DNA of 64,000 nt from an uncultured Bacteroidales bacterium. GTDB taxonomy: Bacteria > Bacteroidota > Bacteroidia > Bacteroidales > P3. The stretch is taken from assembly GCA_900318835.1 (NCBI GenBank), contig ONLW01000003.1:62001-126000 (forward strand), in the 5' to 3' direction. The position numbers were made by a program, and so were the translations under genes. Numbering within the stretch: the first letter of the stretch is position 1; every line of letters begins with the position of its first letter. Of the stretch, positions 45,736 through 55,139 are shown piece after piece. The notes under the pieces are model-generated. The model was not told the DNA's origin. It did not search any database and saw nothing but the letters and a program-made list of their open reading frames with translations.

Positions 45736-46704
45736 TTACAGCCGATTTAGTTTCAAAAGCAGGGGCAGGTGGTCGGAGAAGCCACCTTCGTAGCGCGGCC
45801 CTTGGTAGGTGCGCTTGGGACGCTGGCCGGGGCGGTTGCCGTCCTGTGTGAGGAGGTGGTCGAACATCAGTAGTTTCATCTTTTTCACCTCCCACGGCGC
45901 GTCGGCGAGGAGGAACATCTGGTCTATGTAGCGCCACTCACCCTGGTATTTGTGCGAGCCCATGCCGCGCGGCAGACGCTGGGTGAGGAGTCGGATGCCG
46001 TCGGGATTGACGGAGTCGTTGCCGAAGCCCATGCCGGTGGCGATGGCCTCCTCGTCGGCACTGCTGTTCATGTCGCCCATGGCGATGACGGCGGCGCTGG
46101 GATGACGGTCGTGCAACTCAACCATCAGGCGGCGAAGGGTGTCGGCAATGCGCAGACGATGGGCATTGGCCTCCTCCCCACCCCTCTTCGAAGGCCAGTG
46201 GTTGACCAGCAGGCAAAGGCTGTCTCCGTCGGTGGTAACCCCCTCGACGACAAGGATATCGCGCGTAAAATAGTTCTCATTGCTATCGCTGACGTTCACA
46301 GGGCGGCTGGCGGTGACGGTGAAGCGGTCGGTGCGGTAGATGAGGGCCACATCGATGCCACGGCGGTCAGGCGAGTCGTAGTGCACGTAGCGGTAGGGCA
46401 CGCGTGAGAGTGGCGTCCCTTGGCAGAGCTCGCGCAGCACAAACTTGTTCTCCACCTCGCCAAGCCCCACCACATCGGGCAAATCCATCATGGCGAGGGT
46501 CTTATAGATGCCGTTAACCTTATTGGCCAAACGGCGGCGCGTCCAACGGCGTTCGCCCTCGGGAGTGAACTCGTCGTCGTTGGTCGCCGGGTCGTCGCGG
46601 GTGTCGAAGAGGTTCTCCACATTCCACCAGGCGACGGTAAACGGTTCCTGCGCCGCTACGGTTGAAGACATCATTAACACGACTGCAAAAACAAGCTTTT
46701 TCAT
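45736..46704 (-). CDS. Secreted endonuclease/exonuclease/phosphatase-family protein
   Basis: 322 residues: signal peptide (MKKLVFAVVLMMSSTVAA) then an EEP fold with WWNVENLFDTRDD, GLGEVEN (metal-binding Glu), RRGIDVALIYR, NHWPSKRGGEEANAHRLR, GDMNSSADE (Asp/Asn pair) and GGFSDHLPLLL (catalytic Asp-His). All catalytic residues are present. Family members are DNases, phosphodiesterases or lipid phosphatases; the exported location suggests extracellular or periplasmic nucleic acid or phosphoester scavenging. Monocistronic. Confidence 0.88.
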   Translation of the reverse strand: MKKLVFAVVLMMSSTVAAQEPFTVAWWNVENLFDTRDDPATNDDEFTPEGERRWTRRRLANKVNGIYKTLAMMDLPDVVGLGEVENKFVLRELCQGTPLSRVPYRYVHYDSPDRRGIDVALIYRTDRFTVTASRPVNVSDSNENYFTRDILVVEGVTTDGDSLCLLVNHWPSKRGGEEANAHRLRIADTLRRLMVELHDRHPSAAVIAMGDMNSSADEEAIATGMGFGNDSVNPDGIRLLTQRLPRGMGSHKYQGEWRYIDQMFLLADAPWEVKKMKLLMFDHLLTQDGNRPGQRPKRTYQGPRYEGGFSDHLPLLLKLNRL

Positions 46705-46715
46705 TTTTTTTCAAT

Positions 46716-46818
46716 GGCGAATTACTCGAAGCCACGCAGTCAGATGTACTGCGCAAGCATTAGAGTAATTCGCCAAAAATTGACCTGAGTAGCTTCGAGT
46801 CATTAGAGTCATTCGCCG
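46716..46818. repeat. Inverted/direct repeat cluster between nuclease-family gene and EF-hand gene
   Basis: GGCGAATTACTC (46716-46727) is a perfect inverse of GAGTAATTCGCC (46763-46774); a third related copy with a duplicated CATTAGAGT is at 46793-46817 (GCTTCGAGT ... CATTCGCC). It could fold into alternative hairpins in the minus-strand transcript. Both flanking genes are on the minus strand. Confidence 0.55.
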
Positions 46819-46824
46819 TTTTTC

Positions 46825-48909
46825 TTATTCGGTGGGAACATCCTCAACAACAGGTTCTTCAGCGGTAGCTTCAGCGGGAACGGAAGCTTCGGCGGGGGCC
46901 TCGACGGCCTCGGCGACGGGCGTGTCAACGGGCTTGGGTTCCCACGGCCAGTAGTGCTGCGTCAACTTGAAGCCGACAACGAAGAGGGCGGCAAGGATGA
47001 CGAGCCAGAGGAGGCATTTCTTCCACCAGGCCATCTTTTTGTCGGCGAAGGGGTCCTTGCCAACAATCTTTGGATACTTGGCCATGGAGGTCAGCGTGGC
47101 TCCGAAGGTGGTATTGATTTTCACCACCGAGTTGATGGCCCAGCCATTGGCGTTCAGCAGGGGGCCGAGGTTGCGCTTGCGCAGCTTGAGCCACGCCAGC
47201 AGCATCGAGGGTCCGGAAATGAAGATGACGATGGCGGCTACCAAAAGGATGATATTGTACCACTTGGCGGTGACAAAGCCACCGAGAGCCGCCAGCGCGC
47301 CACCGATGGCACCGATGGCCAAGCCGATGGCGGCGAAGATACCGGCGAACTTGGCGATGTCGAACATCTGGGCCTTCTTGTCGTCGGCCTTGGCCGCCAC
47401 GGGCACCTCGCACTCCTTGGCGGCGGCCACTTTGGCCTGGAACTCGGTGGTGCCGGCGTCGGCCTTGGCGGTCATCTCGTCGAACTGCTTGCTCTCCTTC
47501 TCCTCGGCACTCTTGGTGATTTTGTCGGTAACCCACTGGCCAAATTTGCGATAGGGGCTCCAGAAGGCTTGGCGGATGGAGATGGGGTTGTCGACAATCT
47601 TGGTGATGGTGGCATCCCAATCCTGCCCGGCACGGTCGTAGAAGATGGCGTTCTTGCCCTCGTGGAGGTCCTTGATGTCGCCGTCAGTGAGGGCAGCCAC
47701 AATGTCCATCTCCTTGCCTTGCACCTTGCTGACGCAGTGGCAGTAGAGCAGGCAGAGACCACTCTTGCCGGCCGAAGCCATGTGCTTAGGCATGTCAGCC
47801 ACCTTGATACAGAGCTCGCAGCAGCGCTGGTCGACATAGAGCTTGCCGGCTTGGAACACCGCCTGGATATTGTCGTCGCGACGATAGAAATCTTTAAACA
47901 CCACATAGTTGTGGAGCAGGCGGAAGAAGTCGCGGCAGAGGCGCAGGAGTTTCTCCACAGGCTCGATGGCGGCGCCGTGGGTCTTCAGCATCTCGGCCAC
48001 AGCCTCGTTCATGGCGGTCTCGCCAGCGGCCTTCCATGCCGTGTAGGCATCGACCTTGGCCAGAACGGCATTCCACTCCTCCTCCGTAACACTGTCCTTA
48101 CCTGCGAAGTCCACATCCAGCACCAGTGCTTTCAGCGTGGCGAACTGGGTCTGCCAGGCGGGGTTGATGCCACCGTTGAGGGGCAGCGTGGCGGCATTGT
48201 CGGGACGCGCCAGGGGGTAGCTGGATATCTCGGCGGCATTGTCGGCGAGGTTGCTGCCACTGATGGCGGCGATCTTCTCCACCTGCACGTCGAGAGCCGG
48301 TGCGGCCTCCTCGTCGAACTGCACAAGCTTGCAGCGCATGAAGTAGTCGGCCACCTTGGCACGTAGGGCATTGACAGCGGCCTCGGCATCGTCGCTCTTC
48401 TCACCATAAGGAGGCTCGAAGGGGTCGGGGTTGGCGGCAGTGTATTCGGTCTTGCATTTCTCTTCGTAGCCAGCCATATACTCGGCCACATCGGCCATGC
48501 AGATGCATTCCTTCTCCTGTCCTAGTTGCTTGAGGATGAGGCGTGCCGATTCGAGAACCTCCTTACCCTCGTCGGTGTCGGCCTGCACCTGGGCGAAGTC
48601 GACGGTGTCCTTGCCTTCGAGGAGGTAGTTCATGTCTTTCAGCACCTTGGTGAGCCACTGCGAGGCGGCCACCACCTCGCCCACACGGATGCGGCCATCC
48701 TTGTCGGCATCCATCATGGTGAGGGTCTTCTCATCGAACTCCAATCCGCTGACGGGGCAGCTGAGGACTGTCCAGAGCTTCTGGTCCAGCTCGTTAAGGT
48801 GGGCGATGTCCTCGCCTGTCTCCACTATGACACGTGTGATACCTCCGACTGTGCTGAACTTCCAGCCGTAGCCGTTCCCTCTGGGAATAAGTTTGTCAAT
48901 CTTTGCCAT
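46825..48909 (-). CDS. Large EF-hand membrane protein of unknown function
   Basis: 694 residues, no signal peptide. A canonical EF-hand loop is at Asp67-Glu78 (DADKDGRIRVGE, Ca ligands at positions 1, 3, 5, 7, 9 and 12) and a degenerate one in DFAGKDSVTEEEW. The central ~300 residues are helical with several Cys pairs (QRCCELCIKVADM, GLCLLYCHCVSK). Hydrophobic helices follow near residues 520-545, 550-577 and 635-655, then a Pro/Glu/Ala-rich acidic tail. I do not recognise the family beyond EF-hand; Bacteroidales homologues are annotated as hypothetical to my knowledge. Monocistronic, promoter at 48999. Confidence 0.6.
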   Translation of the reverse strand: MAKIDKLIPRGNGYGWKFSTVGGITRVIVETGEDIAHLNELDQKLWTVLSCPVSGLEFDEKTLTMMDADKDGRIRVGEVVAASQWLTKVLKDMNYLLEGKDTVDFAQVQADTDEGKEVLESARLILKQLGQEKECICMADVAEYMAGYEEKCKTEYTAANPDPFEPPYGEKSDDAEAAVNALRAKVADYFMRCKLVQFDEEAAPALDVQVEKIAAISGSNLADNAAEISSYPLARPDNAATLPLNGGINPAWQTQFATLKALVLDVDFAGKDSVTEEEWNAVLAKVDAYTAWKAAGETAMNEAVAEMLKTHGAAIEPVEKLLRLCRDFFRLLHNYVVFKDFYRRDDNIQAVFQAGKLYVDQRCCELCIKVADMPKHMASAGKSGLCLLYCHCVSKVQGKEMDIVAALTDGDIKDLHEGKNAIFYDRAGQDWDATITKIVDNPISIRQAFWSPYRKFGQWVTDKITKSAEEKESKQFDEMTAKADAGTTEFQAKVAAAKECEVPVAAKADDKKAQMFDIAKFAGIFAAIGLAIGAIGGALAALGGFVTAKWYNIILLVAAIVIFISGPSMLLAWLKLRKRNLGPLLNANGWAINSVVKINTTFGATLTSMAKYPKIVGKDPFADKKMAWWKKCLLWLVILAALFVVGFKLTQHYWPWEPKPVDTPVAEAVEAPAEASVPAEATAEEPVVEDVPTE

Positions 48910-48998
48910 AACTATAGTGTTTTTTAATGAACCTCATTTATCATAACCATCACGCGCACAAATACCTACACGCTACACACACAAACGCAGCACACTTG

Positions 48999-49006
48999 CA
49001 AAGATA
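48999..49006 (-). promoter_or_regulatory. -7 element for the EF-hand gene
   Basis: Minus-strand TATCTTTG followed by C, about 90 nt before the start. Confidence 0.55.
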
Positions 49007-49058
49007 AAAAAAATCACAAATAAAAGCAAATATTGTTTAGTCCCAGGAGTTTGTTTTT

Positions 49059-49475
49059 TTACAAAAGGGCGCGGACAGCCAACTCGTAGCCTTTCAGACC
49101 AAGGCCGCAGACCATGCCGCGGCAGGCGCTGGTGACAAGCGAATGGTGCCGGTAGTCCTCGCGGGCGAAGATGTTGGAGATGTGGACCTCGACCTTGGGC
49201 GCCGGGACGGCGAGCAGGGCGTCGTGCAGAGCCACGGAGGTGTGGCTGTAGCCGCCCAAATTGACAATGAGACCATCGCATGTGAATCCCGCCTGCTGGA
49301 TGCGGTCGATGAGCTCACCCTCGACATTGCTCTGGTAGCATGAAATCTCCACGTCGGGGAACATTTGGCGAAGGCCGTTGACAACCTCTTCCATGGTGGT
49401 GGTGCCGTAGACCTCCGGCTCGCGGTGGCCAGTGAGGTTAAGATTGGGGCCGTTGATAATTTCTATATGCTTCAT
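49059..49475 (-). CDS. aroQ: 3-dehydroquinate dehydratase, type II
   Basis: AroQ dehydrates 3-dehydroquinate in the shikimate pathway. 138 residues with INGPNLNLTGHREPEVYG (catalytic Tyr23, Arg18), YQSNVEGELIDRIQ, IVNLGGYSHTSVALHD and EVHISNIFAREDYRHHS (catalytic His98, Arg105). Type II enzymes form dodecamers. No other aro genes adjoin it. Confidence 0.95.
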   Translation of the reverse strand: MKHIEIINGPNLNLTGHREPEVYGTTTMEEVVNGLRQMFPDVEISCYQSNVEGELIDRIQQAGFTCDGLIVNLGGYSHTSVALHDALLAVPAPKVEVHISNIFAREDYRHHSLVTSACRGMVCGLGLKGYELAVRALL

Positions 49476-49510
49476 GTTTATATAACGCAGCGACGGCCAG
49501 ATTATTGTAT

Positions 49511-49544
49511 AAAAAAAAAGCCACCCATTGAGAGTGGCTTTCTA
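49511..49544 (-). terminator. gdhA terminator
   Basis: AAAGCCAC (49517-49524) and GTGGCTTT (49534-49541) form the stem; on the minus strand T9 follows. Confidence 0.8.
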
Positions 49545-49567
49545 AGGTAGATACTATCTAATCTGGA

Positions 49568-50911
49568 TTAGATGATACCCTGAGCAACCATGGCGTTGGC
49601 AACACGCATGAAGCCGGCGATGTTGGCACCCTTCACGTAGTTGATGGTACCGTCCTTCTCCTTACCGTGCTCGACGCACATGTCATAGATGTTGTTCATA
49701 ATGGTGTGGAGGTTCTTGTCGACCTCTTCAGCGGTCCAGTTGCGGTGCTCAGCATTCTGGCAGATTTCGAGGCCAGAGGTGGCAACACCACCAGCGTTGA
49801 CAGCCTTACCGGGGCCGAAGGGCACCTTGGCGGCCTGGATGGCGGCAATAGCGGCGGGCTGGCAACCCATGTTGGAGACCTCAGCAACGTATTTCACGCC
49901 GTTCTTGAGAAGCATCTTGGCATCCTTCTCATCAAGCTCGTTCTGGAAGGCGCAGGGCATAGCGATGTCGCACTTCACAGTCCAAGCCTTCTTACCGGCG
50001 GTGAACTTGGCGAGTTTCGGGAACTTGGTGGCCATATCCTCAACTTTGTTACGGTTGCTGGCGCGCATCTCGAGCATGTAGTCAATCATCTTCTTGTTGA
50101 TACCGCCCTCGATCTCGCAGACGCCGTCGGGACCAGAGATGGCAACAACCTTGGCACCGAGCTCGGTGGCCTTGATGGCAGCACCCCAAGCAACGTTACC
50201 AAAGCCAGAGAGAGCAATGCGTTTGCCCTTCATGGTGTCACCCTGCTCCTTAACCATGCGCTCGACATAGTAGATAGCGCCAAAACCAGTGGCTTCGGGA
50301 CGGATGAGGGAACCACCCCAACCGTAGCTCTTACCGGTCAGAGCACCAGTGGAGTGCTCGCGGGCGAGTTTCTTGTAGGCACCGTACATGTAGCCAATCT
50401 CACGGCCGCCAACTCCGACGTCACCGGCAGGGCTATCCTGATCGGGACCGATGTTGCGCCACAGCTCATACATGAAGGCCTGGCAGAAACGCATGATCTC
50501 AGCATCGCTCTTTCCAACGGGGTCGAAGTCGGAACCACCCTTACCACCGCCGAGGGGCAGCATGGTGAGGCTGTTCTTGAAGATCTGCTCGAAGCCGAGG
50601 AATTTCAGCATGGAGACGTTCACAGCCTTGTGGAAACGGAGACCACCCTTGTAAGCGCCAAGGGCGGCGTTGAACTGCACGCGATAGCCGAGGTTGGTGC
50701 AAACCTCACCCTTATCGTTGACCCAAGTCACACGGAAAGTGAAGATACGGTCGGGCTCGACGATGCGCTCAACGATCTTGTTGGCCTCGAACTCGGGATG
50801 TTTGTTGTATTCTTCCTCAATGGTCTCAAGAACCTCGCGGACAGCCTGCAAGTACTCGTTTTCACCGGGATGTTTGGCCTCCAAATTGGCCATAATTTCT
50901 TTTACTTTCAT
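49568..50911 (-). CDS. gdhA: NADP-type glutamate dehydrogenase
   Basis: Reductive amination of 2-oxoglutarate to glutamate, a main ammonia-assimilation route in gut Bacteroidales. 447 residues, hexameric type: substrate-binding LGGGKGGSDFDP with catalytic Lys, GPDQDSPAGDVGVGGREIGYM, Rossmann fold ALSGFGNVAWGAA. The sequence PDGVC after the second beta strand fits NADP preference (inference). I use the ATG at 50911; an upstream alternative start at 50920 adds three residues. Promoter at 50957. Confidence 0.96.
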   Translation of the reverse strand: MKVKEIMANLEAKHPGENEYLQAVREVLETIEEEYNKHPEFEANKIVERIVEPDRIFTFRVTWVNDKGEVCTNLGYRVQFNAALGAYKGGLRFHKAVNVSMLKFLGFEQIFKNSLTMLPLGGGKGGSDFDPVGKSDAEIMRFCQAFMYELWRNIGPDQDSPAGDVGVGGREIGYMYGAYKKLAREHSTGALTGKSYGWGGSLIRPEATGFGAIYYVERMVKEQGDTMKGKRIALSGFGNVAWGAAIKATELGAKVVAISGPDGVCEIEGGINKKMIDYMLEMRASNRNKVEDMATKFPKLAKFTAGKKAWTVKCDIAMPCAFQNELDEKDAKMLLKNGVKYVAEVSNMGCQPAAIAAIQAAKVPFGPGKAVNAGGVATSGLEICQNAEHRNWTAEEVDKNLHTIMNNIYDMCVEHGKEKDGTINYVKGANIAGFMRVANAMVAQGII

Positions 50912-50956
50912 AATATACAATAAATTAGGTTAAACTTTGATTGTTTTTCAGTTCAG

Positions 50957-50964
50957 CAAATGTA
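50957..50964 (-). promoter_or_regulatory. -7 element for gdhA
   Basis: Minus-strand TACATTTG followed by C, 45 nt before the start codon. Confidence 0.6.
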
Positions 50965-51012
50965 CACCTATTTTTTAAAATAGAAAAATAAATTTTTAAA
51001 TTTAACAAAAAA

Positions 51013-51822
51013 TCAATAATAACAGGTATCTACGAAATTCTTTATCCGCAGCTTAACATACTCTCTATCTTCCATAAAGGCCATGTGTCCCACATGGTCT
51101 AAGAGGAGGATTTCGGAGTGATGGGGAAGCATAGCCTGAGAGATGGCAATCTCGAGAGGTATGCGGTTATCGTTCTTGCCGTAGATAAACAATACCGGCA
51201 CCTCAAGTTGCTGAAGCACAAGGATGCGCGAAGGACGGGCCATCATACCTTTCTGGGCAGCGAGGATAGCCTCGGTGCGGGTCTCCAGACACTGTTCCTG
51301 AAGGTCCTTGATATCCTGCGAAAGAGCTGCGCGATTGCAGCCATCGAAGAGCGTAGGGACAAAATTCACGATATAGGAAGCGCGGTTCTCCTGCACCTGG
51401 GCACAGACGGCCTGACGGTTGGCATGGTGCTGCTCACTGTCGGAGAGGGCATGGGAGTTGATAAGTCCCAGACCACGAAGAGTATAGGGATACTTCTCGG
51501 CGAAAGCCAAAGCAGCATAACCGCCCATGGAATGACCTACCATAACACACTGGTCAACACCCGCTTCCTCAAGCACTCGTTTGACTATTTTCGCCATAAA
51601 ATCCATCGAATGCACCTCACTGAAGGATTCTGTATGACCATGACCGGGCAGGTCAATGGTAATCACGCGCAAGTCGTGCATATAAGAAAGCACATAGGAG
51701 CTCCAGACATCGAGGCTCTGCAGGAAGCCATGAAGCAGTACCAATACCTTGCCATTGTCACGGCCTTCGTCGCGGTAGTGAACCTCGTGTCCATCAATCA
51801 TTAAAATACGATGTTGTTCCAT
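51013..51822 (-). CDS. Alpha/beta hydrolase
   Basis: 269 residues with the hydrolase fold: oxyanion HGFLQSLDVW, nucleophile Ser98 in VGHSMGG, acid in YGKNDNRIPL and base His in LDHVGHMAFMED. No signal peptide in the chosen form (start 51822, MEQHRIL), so cytoplasmic. Substrate unknown; relatives include esterases and BioH/MenH-like enzymes. It is 25 bp downstream of the PorE-like gene and probably in its operon. Confidence 0.8.
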   Translation of the reverse strand: MEQHRILMIDGHEVHYRDEGRDNGKVLVLLHGFLQSLDVWSSYVLSYMHDLRVITIDLPGHGHTESFSEVHSMDFMAKIVKRVLEEAGVDQCVMVGHSMGGYAALAFAEKYPYTLRGLGLINSHALSDSEQHHANRQAVCAQVQENRASYIVNFVPTLFDGCNRAALSQDIKDLQEQCLETRTEAILAAQKGMMARPSRILVLQQLEVPVLFIYGKNDNRIPLEIAISQAMLPHHSEILLLDHVGHMAFMEDREYVKLRIKNFVDTCYY

Positions 51823-51847
51823 ATTGTTGTGGTTTTTAGTTACTTCT

Positions 51848-54607
51848 TTATTCTCTAAAACGTACCGATACACCCGAACTACCCTGCTTCTTCACATTAA
51901 CATTGCCATAGGCGGAAATCATTATACGGGAGTTGTCTATACCTTGATTATTCATAAAATTGCGAATCAGACGGCCACGCTCAAGGGAGAGTCTGTAGCA
52001 GAGTTCATCATCGCTACCAGCCACATCAACACAGAATTCCACAACACCTTTGTGAGAGTGACTGATAAATTGGGCCAGCTGTTCCAGCTGCATTCTAGCA
52101 ACAGGCAACAATTCTGAGCCGACCGAGTTGAAGTCTACTACATACAAAGGGACAGGCTTGTCCATTGATACCAGCTCCTGAAAGGTGTAACCTTGCAGAC
52201 GCTGCATATTCTTGGCCTGAGGTTCTATAAGCATTGCAGGCACAAACAAGAGGCCTGCATCCCCCATAATGGCGTAGGCCTTGTTTTTGTGGATATTGAC
52301 AGTGAGGGTACTGCTCGCACTGGAGCAATCGACCACTTGATTCACCGTTTGCTGGGCTAAATCGGCCACACGGATCCTAACCAACGTCGATTCCATGCCT
52401 TGAATGTCAGGAGTATAGGTGACATAGGAGTTTGAAACATCATGCGTGGTAGGGAAACTGTAGCAGGCAAAAGAGCCAAGGTTAGAGTTAACCGACATCA
52501 AGATGTGTTTCTCGTCAGGGGTAAAACTGAGACCAGTCTCGATGAAACCCGAATTGACTTCTTTTCCGATATTCTGCGGGGTCGACCAGGAGGTCCAATC
52601 CTGGACATTGGTACGGGTTGCCATATAAACATCCTTGTATCCGAGCCCCCCTCGGCCATCGGTAACAAAATAAAGTGTCTTAAGATTGCGACTCAGGATG
52701 GGACTACCCTCCGAATAGGGGGTGTTGACAACACTACCCAAATTGACTGGGGTTCCCCATCCGTTATTAATATAAGGTATATAATATAAATCTGTAGCCG
52801 CTGCGGTATCGCCATGGAAATAGGTTCCTGACTTCTGCAAGTTGTAGCCGCCGGGACGGTCAGATGCCAGCAGGAGACCGCTGCCGTCGGGCAGCATATA
52901 GGCATCTGTCTCTATGTAGTCGGTATTGACTGGATAGGGGGGTATGTCGGTAATACGCCAACCATCGCCATCCCTCTCGGCCATCATGATATTCCCGTCC
53001 GTACCGAGAAGCATACGGGTACCATCGGCATAAAATCCATAGAGCGTAAGCCCCTCAGTATTGGCAATGCCGACAAACGGCACATCGCCGACAGAACGCC
53101 ACTGACCGCCCTCTTTAACCGCATAACAGATGCGATGATTAACACCCGAACGCGTGAAATAGAGCCGTCCGTCAGCCTCGTTGACGCAGGGATTCTTCAC
53201 ATCGTAGTTGGCAGAATATTCTTTAACAAGCTTACGTCCTGTGAGTGGAGCCGACAAGATTGTCTGGAGTTCCTTATACTCTTCACTGGCCACACTTTCG
53301 AAACAGAGATCAAATTTCCGCACACGCTCAAGAGCACCCTGATAGTTACGCGAAGCGAGCAATGACTGAATCATGCGCTGCAGAGGCACAATGGCGATCC
53401 TCTTACCCACCATCTGACGCACATAACCAGCATAGCGCTCATACTCAGACTCATGGAATTCATCCATCAAACTGACACGGTCAATAATTCTGGCCATATC
53501 AAGGTCATCCTCGACAGTACGCCGGTAAGGATAGTCGGGATTTTCTTTGTAGAAACGTTTGATAGGCTCTCCGTTACCCTCGGCGGAATGCCACGAATAA
53601 TAAAAACGGTATATATCGTCGTAGGCTGGATCAAGTTTGAAATGCTCCAGATAATAGCGGGCAACAGACACATTTTGTTCCCGAAGAAGAAGTGTTCGCA
53701 ATTCCTCCAGCGCCTTCTCTGTCAGATAGCTGTCAGGGTAAGTGCTGGCAAAGACAGCGTAATCCATAGCCACCTTGCATTTAGCGTAGTTAACTTCCAG
53801 TAGTTTGTCAAGGCGGTCGCGGGCCTGTTGACTCTCATCGCTGGTGGGATAACGCGACAGAAAATCCATGAATGCCGCCTCATCGTTGATTCTGCTTGCT
53901 GCAGCGTATGCCATACGGCTCTTCTGTTTCTCGGCTGCACGCTGCACAGATGGGCTTTGCGAAAAACGGGAAGCCACCAAGTCGACCTGTGCCACAGTGC
54001 TCACCTCGTCGAAAAGTTCTGAAGCCAGACGTGCCAAACGTTCTTCCATCTGTTCCGACTCCTCGGTGCCGGGGTAGAGCTGCATATAGCGGTAATACGA
54101 CTCGGCTGTAGCTTGCCTCATGCAGTCGTCATACACCCGATTGATACGACGCTGGTGCAGCATGCGCACCATTTCCTTGTCGTCGCCAAAAGCGTCATAA
54201 TAGGCATCAATCTCCTCACCGGTCATGTCGGTGTGGCCGCCAACAGTTTTATGGGCAGCCTCAAGGATAGCCTGTTTGGTCTGACGGATGGTTACTATGG
54301 TGATATTGCTTCGCAACAGCCTGGTCAGCTCGCTGGTGCGGTCTTTTTCGATAAGCTTGATATGACAAGTCTCCGCACGCTGGATATACTTCATGGCCAT
54401 CGGCAAATTGCGCATCGGATGGGTATTGTCGAAATAGAACTGCGCCAAGTTGTAGAGAGCCTCAACATTGTCGGGATTCTTGGCATAGGCTTTGTTGTAT
54501 CTGGTGAACCGCGCATGATAATCGCCATCCCAGTCCAGAAGATTATTCTGGGCCGCCAGGGTGGTGACCATCATGCAACTTGCCAATACCAGAAGCAACT
54601 TTTTCAT
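51848..54607 (-). CDS. PorE-like envelope protein (TPR, beta-propeller, OmpA-C)
   Basis: 919 residues: signal peptide (MKKLLLVLASCMMVTTLAAQ), TPR/helical region (about 20-440), PD40/WD40-like beta-propeller (about 460-740: GRLYFTRSGVNHRICYAV, GSGLLLASDRPGGYNLQ, SRNLKTLYFVTDGRGGLGYKDVY, ETGLSFTPDEKHILM), a short beta-sandwich (VRIRVADL ... LTVNIHKNKAY), and a C-terminal OmpA-like peptidoglycan-binding domain (VEFCVDVAGSDDELCYRLSLERG). This is the domain order of PorE, which tethers the type IX secretion system to peptidoglycan. The OmpA part is diverged. It fits with the T9SS-tailed proteins in this window. Confidence 0.65.
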   Translation of the reverse strand: MKKLLLVLASCMMVTTLAAQNNLLDWDGDYHARFTRYNKAYAKNPDNVEALYNLAQFYFDNTHPMRNLPMAMKYIQRAETCHIKLIEKDRTSELTRLLRSNITIVTIRQTKQAILEAAHKTVGGHTDMTGEEIDAYYDAFGDDKEMVRMLHQRRINRVYDDCMRQATAESYYRYMQLYPGTEESEQMEERLARLASELFDEVSTVAQVDLVASRFSQSPSVQRAAEKQKSRMAYAAASRINDEAAFMDFLSRYPTSDESQQARDRLDKLLEVNYAKCKVAMDYAVFASTYPDSYLTEKALEELRTLLLREQNVSVARYYLEHFKLDPAYDDIYRFYYSWHSAEGNGEPIKRFYKENPDYPYRRTVEDDLDMARIIDRVSLMDEFHESEYERYAGYVRQMVGKRIAIVPLQRMIQSLLASRNYQGALERVRKFDLCFESVASEEYKELQTILSAPLTGRKLVKEYSANYDVKNPCVNEADGRLYFTRSGVNHRICYAVKEGGQWRSVGDVPFVGIANTEGLTLYGFYADGTRMLLGTDGNIMMAERDGDGWRITDIPPYPVNTDYIETDAYMLPDGSGLLLASDRPGGYNLQKSGTYFHGDTAAATDLYYIPYINNGWGTPVNLGSVVNTPYSEGSPILSRNLKTLYFVTDGRGGLGYKDVYMATRTNVQDWTSWSTPQNIGKEVNSGFIETGLSFTPDEKHILMSVNSNLGSFACYSFPTTHDVSNSYVTYTPDIQGMESTLVRIRVADLAQQTVNQVVDCSSASSTLTVNIHKNKAYAIMGDAGLLFVPAMLIEPQAKNMQRLQGYTFQELVSMDKPVPLYVVDFNSVGSELLPVARMQLEQLAQFISHSHKGVVEFCVDVAGSDDELCYRLSLERGRLIRNFMNNQGIDNSRIMISAYGNVNVKKQGSSGVSVRFRE

Positions 54608-54614
54608 GGCCGTT

Positions 54615-55139
54615 CTATTTTATCGAGCTCAGAATATCCTTGAACTCAAAATCCATCTCCTCAAAGGTATCCCGTGTCGTCTCAAGACGGAACTCTACTG
54701 CCGTTCCCTTATCCATGAAGTAGGTCATGCGGAACTGGTAGTCCTTCTCGTCGGCAGGATTGGTATATGCACCGATGTATCCGATGCCACCCTTGGCAGG
54801 AAGTCCGTCACCTTTGGTGTACTCATCCAGCGACTGATAGGGCTGTTGCTCATAGCGCTCGTAAGCCAGCTCATAGAGGTCACCGTCATAATTCTTGTTG
54901 ACATAGATGCGAAGGAACGGCAACACTGTATCACCCACCTGATCCACCAGCACATGGCCAGTATAGCAATAGAGGTAGATATTGCCGCCTTCGGGGAGTT
55001 CAAAGGTTCGCAAATAACGCCAATCCTCGTTGTTGAGACGGTAGGTGACGCTAGTTCCGGGAATGGTCAGCTGGGCTTGGGCGACATGTCCCATCAAACC
55101 CATTATACCAAGTAGTCCCATCAAAAGAATCTTTTTCAT
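54615..55139 (-). CDS. Exported protein of unknown function
   Basis: 174 residues: signal peptide (MKKILLMGLLGIMGLMGHVAQAQ) and a mature domain predicted beta-rich with many Tyr and acidic residues (WRYLRTFELPEGGNIYLYCY, LRIYVNKNYDGDLYELAYERYE, DYQFRMTYFMDKGTAVEFRL). No known motif. Its start overlaps the glycosyltransferase stop by 4 bp and its stop is 7 bp before the PorE-like gene, so all are translationally linked. Confidence 0.7.
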   Translation of the reverse strand: MKKILLMGLLGIMGLMGHVAQAQLTIPGTSVTYRLNNEDWRYLRTFELPEGGNIYLYCYTGHVLVDQVGDTVLPFLRIYVNKNYDGDLYELAYERYEQQPYQSLDEYTKGDGLPAKGGIGYIGAYTNPADEKDYQFRMTYFMDKGTAVEFRLETTRDTFEEMDFEFKDILSSIK

